Below are positions 5,050 to 8,720 of a DNA stretch of 8,720 nt, in pieces. Source of the DNA: Streptosporangiaceae bacterium (GTDB taxonomy: Bacteria > Actinomycetota > Actinomycetes > Streptosporangiales > Streptosporangiaceae); contig JASHXW010000396.1 of assembly GCA_030043395.1 (NCBI GenBank), forward strand, positions 1 through 8,720, given 5' to 3'. A program made the translations under genes and the position numbers. The notes below the pieces were generated by a model. That model was not told the origin of the DNA. It saw only the letters and a program-made list of their open reading frames with translations, and did no database searches. The number at the start of each line of letters is the position of its first letter. The first letter of the stretch is position 1.

Positions 5050-7352
5050 CCAGCTCAGGGCTGCCGGACGGTTCCGTCGAGCTGATCGTCGGCGGCATGA
5101 CATGCGCATCGTGCGCGGCACGAGTCGAGCGGCGGCTGAACCTGCTCGACGGGGTCGAGGCGTCGGTGAACTACGCGACGGAGCGCGCTTACGTAACCGA
5201 GACTGGCGGCCGCCACGTCAGCGAGATCATCGGCGCCATCGAAGCGGCAGGCTACACGGCTGCCGTGCCGCGTCAGGATGAGGCCGATGCCGCGAGTGCC
5301 GAGGCCGCCGCCACAAGCCGCCGCCTGGCGCGCAGGCTGATCCTGTGCTCGCCGCCCGCCATGGTGGTGATCGTCCTATCGATGATCCCGGTCACTCAGT
5401 TCGACGGGTGGCAGTGGGTGGCGCTAGCACTCACCATCCCGGTCGCCGCCTGGGGTGCGTGGCCAATGCACAGGTCCGCTTGGAGGAGCCTCGAGCACGG
5501 CACAGCCACGATGGACACCCTGGTCAGTCTCGGCATCGTGACGTCTTTGCTGTGGTCTGTGCACCAGCTAGCCTTCGGCGGAGCTGGCCGGATGAATATG
5601 CGGATGCCGTTCGCGCTGACATTCGGCCCGGCCGGCACCGGCACGATCTACCTGGACGTGACCGCTGGAGTCACGGTATCGGTGCTGCTCGGCCGGTACC
5701 TCGAGTCCCGTGCGAAGCGGCACTCAGGATCGGCACTGACGGCGCTTGCAGACCTGGCGGTTCGCAGTGTGTCCGTGCTGCGAGCCGACGGCGAGACCCG
5801 CGAGCCGGTGAGCGCGCTCCTCCCGGGCGACCTGTTCGTGACCCGGCCGGGCGAGAAGATAGCCGTCGATGGCGTGATCGTGGAAGGCAATTCCGCAGTC
5901 GACGCGTCGCTGCTGACCGGAGAGTCGCTGCCCGCCGAAGTAGGCCCCGGTGACCATGTCACGGGCGCGACGCTCAACATGAGCGGGCGCATTGTCGTCC
6001 GCGCTTCGAGAGTCGGCAGCGACACCCGGCTGAGCCAGATCATCCGGCTCGTCACCGAGGCTCAGGCTACTAAGTCAAACGCCCAGCGGCTGGCAGACCG
6101 CATCTCCGGCGTCTTCGTGCCATGCGTCATCGCGCTGGCGACAGCCACGCTCGGATTCTGGCTCGGGGCCGGGCTGCCCGGACAGTCTGCGTGGAGCGCA
6201 GCCTTCGCGGTGCTCGTTGTTGCCTGTCCTTGCGCCATGGGCCTGGCGACGAGCACCGCACTGCTGGCCGGGGTCGGCCGGGGTGCCCAGCTGGGCATCC
6301 TGGTCCGCGGGGCTCAGTCGCTTGAGTCGGCCTTCCGGGCCGATGTCGTCGTCCTGGACAAGACAGGGACGATCACCACCGGCACAATGTCCGTGCTTTC
6401 CGTCACGGCAGCCGGCGGATGGGATGCCGAGGAGGCTCTCCGGCTGGCCGGCGCCGCGGAGGACGGCTCTGAGCATCCCATCGGCCGGGCAATTGCCAGG
6501 ACGGCATTGGACAAGTTCGGATCACTTCCGCCCGTACGGGACTTTTCCAGCGTCGCCGGTTCCGGGGTATGCGCAATGGTGGCAGATCAGGAGGTCCTGG
6601 TCGGTAGCCCGCGGATGTTCGCCGAGCGAGGCACCATTGTTCCGGAGGAACTAGGGCAGGCGGTCGCCGCGGCCCAGGATCGCGGCAGCACGGCCGTGCT
6701 CGTAGGCCGTGGCGGGTCGGCGTGCGCGGTGATCAGCGTCGCCGACGCCGTCAAGCCCACGAGTGCTGGCGCAGTTGCGCGGCTGCGGGAGATCGGCTTG
6801 CGCCCTGTCCTGATGACCGGCGACAACCACCGGACCGCACTGGCTGTGGCGCGGCAAATCGGGATACCCGCCTGCGATGTCTTTTCCGAAGTGCCCCCTG
6901 AAGGGAAGATCGGCGTCGTCCGCGACATCCAGTCGGCTGGTGTCGGCGTGGCTGTCGTCGGTGATGGCATAAACGACGCGGCCGCCCTGGCTGCGGCTGA
7001 CATCGGCATCGCCGTCGGCACTGGCACCGACGCCGCGATCGGCGCCTCGGACCTGACACTCGTGGCCGGTGACCCTGCCCTGATAGCCGACGCGATCCTG
7101 CTTGCCAGGGCAACCCTGCGGACAATCAGGCAAAACCTTGCCTGGGCCTTCGCTTACAACATCGTGGCTCTGCCGCTCGCCGCGCTTGGCTACCTTAATC
7201 CGCTCTTCGCTGGCGTCGCGATGTCTGCGAGCTCGGTGATCGTCGTCACGAACGGCCTGCGGCTCCGCCGGTTCGGCAAGGGGAAGCCCGAGCCGCCGGA
7301 TGTCGAGCGGGGAATGTTGCGAGCGCCCGTGATGGCCGGGCAGGTCTCATGA
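5046..7352 (+). CDS. copA: Cu(I)-exporting P1B-1 ATPase CopA
   Basis: The GTG start overlaps the preceding stop; no other start lies before the HMA domain. The 768-residue protein has one N-terminal HMA domain with MTCASC (18-23), two leading helices (about 96-140), and the P-type ATPase core: TGES (291-294), the intramembrane CPC (394-396), the phosphorylated Asp438 in DKTGTIT, the SEHPIG nucleotide motif (475-480), TGDN (591-594) and GDGINDA (639-645). The Tyr704-Asn705 pair in helix 7 and MSASS (726-730) in helix 8 complete the Cu(I) signature of subgroup 1B-1. It uses ATP to export Cu(I) from the cytosol. The outer loop before helix 4 contains MNMRM (183-187), echoing the tail of the small peptide encoded just upstream. 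CPCAMGLATST differs from the usual CPCALGLATPT at two positions that are not copper ligands. CopZ at 2359 is its likely partner. The next gene overlaps by ATGA. Confidence 0.97.
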   Translation: MTSSGLPDGSVELIVGGMTCASCAARVERRLNLLDGVEASVNYATERAYVTETGGRHVSEIIGAIEAAGYTAAVPRQDEADAASAEAAATSRRLARRLILCSPPAMVVIVLSMIPVTQFDGWQWVALALTIPVAAWGAWPMHRSAWRSLEHGTATMDTLVSLGIVTSLLWSVHQLAFGGAGRMNMRMPFALTFGPAGTGTIYLDVTAGVTVSVLLGRYLESRAKRHSGSALTALADLAVRSVSVLRADGETREPVSALLPGDLFVTRPGEKIAVDGVIVEGNSAVDASLLTGESLPAEVGPGDHVTGATLNMSGRIVVRASRVGSDTRLSQIIRLVTEAQATKSNAQRLADRISGVFVPCVIALATATLGFWLGAGLPGQSAWSAAFAVLVVACPCAMGLATSTALLAGVGRGAQLGILVRGAQSLESAFRADVVVLDKTGTITTGTMSVLSVTAAGGWDAEEALRLAGAAEDGSEHPIGRAIARTALDKFGSLPPVRDFSSVAGSGVCAMVADQEVLVGSPRMFAERGTIVPEELGQAVAAAQDRGSTAVLVGRGGSACAVISVADAVKPTSAGAVARLREIGLRPVLMTGDNHRTALAVARQIGIPACDVFSEVPPEGKIGVVRDIQSAGVGVAVVGDGINDAAALAAADIGIAVGTGTDAAIGASDLTLVAGDPALIADAILLARATLRTIRQNLAWAFAYNIVALPLAALGYLNPLFAGVAMSASSVIVVTNGLRLRRFGKGKPEPPDVERGMLRAPVMAGQVS

Positions 7353-7945
7353 CATCCGGAGTCCGGGCATTCCCTGAACAGTCACCCAGCGCCCCCGCGG
7401 ACCAGGCGGAGCCGAGGGCTGTCACCGCGTCGCGACCTCCTGGCGCGCTCGCCAGCCTCCTCAGGGCAGCGGTCGCGCCCGTGCTGGCGGCGGCCGTGCT
7501 CGTCGGCCTGCTCGCCGTCTGGACCGTTACTGGCGGCGCCGGAACCCTGCGCAAGGTTCACGTAGAAGTGACCTTGGCTGCCATACCGTTGTCCTTCCGG
7601 CCCGGAGCAGGCAACGCGCTACGCGACGCCACGACCTACCTCGACATCAAGAACGTGGGAACCTCTGACTTTCTGGTCGGGGCGCGGTCCCCGAAGGCGA
7701 GCCGCGTGATCATCGTTCGGGATGGCCGGATCCCGTTGGCGCGCGGGCGCCAGCTCAGGGCCATTCCGATCGCCGGTGGCGGCAGCTTGGATCTGTCCCC
7801 CTTCGGGGCGGATGTTGTCCTGATTCATCCCCAGCCACTGCACATCGGCGAGACCGTACCTATCACGCTGGACTTCCGTTACGCGGGTCGGGTTCTCATC
7901 GACCTGGTGGTGACTGCTTCCCTTGCCAATCCCAGCGGTCACTAA
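7349..7945 (+). CDS. Membrane-anchored PCuAC-like protein lacking canonical copper ligands
   Basis: The ATG overlaps the copA stop by 4 bp. The 198-residue product has a polar N terminus (1-33), one hydrophobic segment (about 38-61) that looks like a signal anchor, and a beta-sandwich domain (about 70-190). Family-like elements appear in order: YLDIKNVGTSDFLVGARSP (97-115), SRVIIV (118-123), IAGGGSLDLSPFGADVVLI (141-159) and GETVPITLDFRYAGRV (167-182). This is the pattern of PCuAC (DUF461) periplasmic copper chaperones. The typical His before the first loop, the following Met, and the HxM near the Pro-Gly turn are absent; H160 and H165 are the only His residues nearby. It may bind copper differently, or be a structural partner. 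Placement after copA supports a copper link. Confidence 0.75.
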   Translation: MTSGVRAFPEQSPSAPADQAEPRAVTASRPPGALASLLRAAVAPVLAAAVLVGLLAVWTVTGGAGTLRKVHVEVTLAAIPLSFRPGAGNALRDATTYLDIKNVGTSDFLVGARSPKASRVIIVRDGRIPLARGRQLRAIPIAGGGSLDLSPFGADVVLIHPQPLHIGETVPITLDFRYAGRVLIDLVVTASLANPSGH

Positions 7946-7952
7946 GAGCGGA

Positions 7953-8720
7953 TCACGCGAGGCAGGTGAGCGGTGCACCGCCGTTGTAGGCGACCATGTC
8001 ACCAAGAGCTGCGATGATGTCGATGGCAGCGCCAGGAGAGGCGCCGTCTAGCTCGGCGTACGCGCGGTGCAGGTTGCCTACGATCCGCTCTGCGTCCGGC
8101 CAGCCGGCGAATGGGCCGAGGTCGGCTCGGCTGGCTGCCTCGAGCGGGGTCAGGCCGTCTGCCTTCCCCCGGGTCGCGGTCTCTTGCACGAACCTGAGGT
8201 AATCGAGCGTGGCGCCAATCGGCTTGGGTCCAGTGAACACCGGGCCGTGGCCAGGCACGATGGTCTGAGCATCTAGCGGAAGCAGGACGTTCTCCAGGAC
8301 CTCGATCGTCCCCGCCACCGATCCCATGAGCACGAAGGGCGTGCCACCGTTGAAGATGAGGTCGCCGCAGAACAGCACCGATCGCTCGGGAATCCAGACG
8401 ATCGAGTCGTTGGTGGTATGAGCTGGCGTCCCGACGTAGCGGACCTGGGCGCGAAGGTCGCCAGCGTGCACGGCAATCTCATCGGTAAATGTGATGAACG
8501 GGGGATCGAGGGTGAGGTCGCCCCAGTCCGGGCCGTCCCAGATCGGCAGCTCCCGCGGCGGCCCGAACGCGATCGACTCCGCGCGAGCTCGCTCGTGCGC
8601 GATCAGAGCCGCGCCTGGGAAAAGGCAGTTCCCGAAGGTGTGGTCGCCGTGATGGTGCGTGTTCAGGACCGCGCGCACCGGTGCTGGGCTGACCGAGGCG
8701 ATGGCGGCCTGATAGGCCAG
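7953..8720 (-). CDS. MBL-fold metallo-hydrolase (5' partial)
   Basis: The frame stays open to the right edge (255 codons visible), so the start lies outside the window; an internal GTG at 8678 falls just before the active-site motif and would remove the first strands of the fold. Counting from that GTG, the zinc ligands are all present: HHHGDH (H8, H10, D12, H13), H87 in TPAHTTND, D105 in FCGDLIF and H144 in VPGHGPV. Metallo-beta-lactamase-fold enzymes of this type hydrolyse varied substrates, and the substrate cannot be read from the sequence. A C-terminal helical stretch of about 90 residues follows the last ligand. It is convergent with the PCuAC-like gene, with only 7 bp between stops, and shows no sign of a link to the copper genes. 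Confidence 0.88.
   Translation of the reverse strand: MAYQAAIASVSPAPVRAVLNTHHHGDHTFGNCLFPGAALIAHERARAESIAFGPPRELPIWDGPDWGDLTLDPPFITFTDEIAVHAGDLRAQVRYVGTPAHTTNDSIVWIPERSVLFCGDLIFNGGTPFVLMGSVAGTIEVLENVLLPLDAQTIVPGHGPVFTGPKPIGATLDYLRFVQETATRGKADGLTPLEAASRADLGPFAGWPDAERIVGNLHRAYAELDGASPGAAIDIIAALGDMVAYNGGAPLTCLA

Noticed and set aside
6225..6261. CPCAMGLATST variant in CopA as a sign of changed metal specificity
   Set aside because: The CPC, YN and MSxSS ligand signatures of Cu(I) pumps are intact; the changed positions are not metal ligands.
7970..7981. GCGGTGCACCGC palindrome near the convergent gene ends
   Set aside because: It lies within the MBL gene, gives only a 4-bp stem with a 4-base loop, and lacks a T-run, so it is not a supported terminator.
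1..8720. Mobile elements, CRISPR arrays, tRNA or rRNA genes
   Set aside because: I saw no transposase or integrase-like product, no regularly spaced repeats of CRISPR type, and no tRNA or rRNA-like segment.

Overview
This window is GC-rich, has tightly packed genes with ATGA/GTGA stop-start overlaps, and carries Actinomycetota-style proteins (a DUF5134-like membrane protein, a single-HMA CopA, Ala/Arg/Gly-rich composition). It most likely comes from a high-GC actinomycete chromosome. I cannot name a genus. Almost every gene points to copper handling at the membrane or cell surface.

Layout: three rightward genes (1-2562), two leftward genes (2559-3335 and 3346-4386), a regulatory gap of about 480 bp (4387-4863), three rightward genes (4864-7945), and one leftward gene running off the right edge (7953-8720). 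The first group is a membrane protein fused to a SCO1/SenC thioredoxin-fold copper chaperone (5' end outside the window), a beta-propeller-like lipoprotein, and a CopZ-type HMA chaperone. The leftward pair is an internally duplicated 8-helix membrane protein and a DUF5134-like 6-helix protein whose helices 2, 4 and 6 each carry a His/Gln-Met-Met-Met face. The second rightward group is a 61-residue membrane-anchored Met-rich peptide, a Cu(I) P1B-1 ATPase (CopA), and a PCuAC-like anchored protein that lacks the usual copper ligands. The last gene is a metallo-beta-lactamase-fold hydrolase and is probably unrelated.

Working model (inference): CopZ passes Cu(I) in the cytosol to CopA, which exports it. 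The Met-rich peptide, the PCuAC-like protein, the SCO domain and the two polytopic membrane proteins act at or outside the membrane, either buffering exported copper or delivering it to cuproenzymes. No metal-sensing repressor is encoded here. The divergent gap nonetheless holds three copies of a 17-bp dyad (NTACC-N7-GGTAT) on an exact 22-bp grid, which look like operators for an unlinked, possibly CsoR-like, copper regulator. The most unusual points are these operators, the 4-helix membrane unit present three times (once fused to SCO), the repeated Met face in the DUF5134-like protein, and the ligand-poor PCuAC-like protein.
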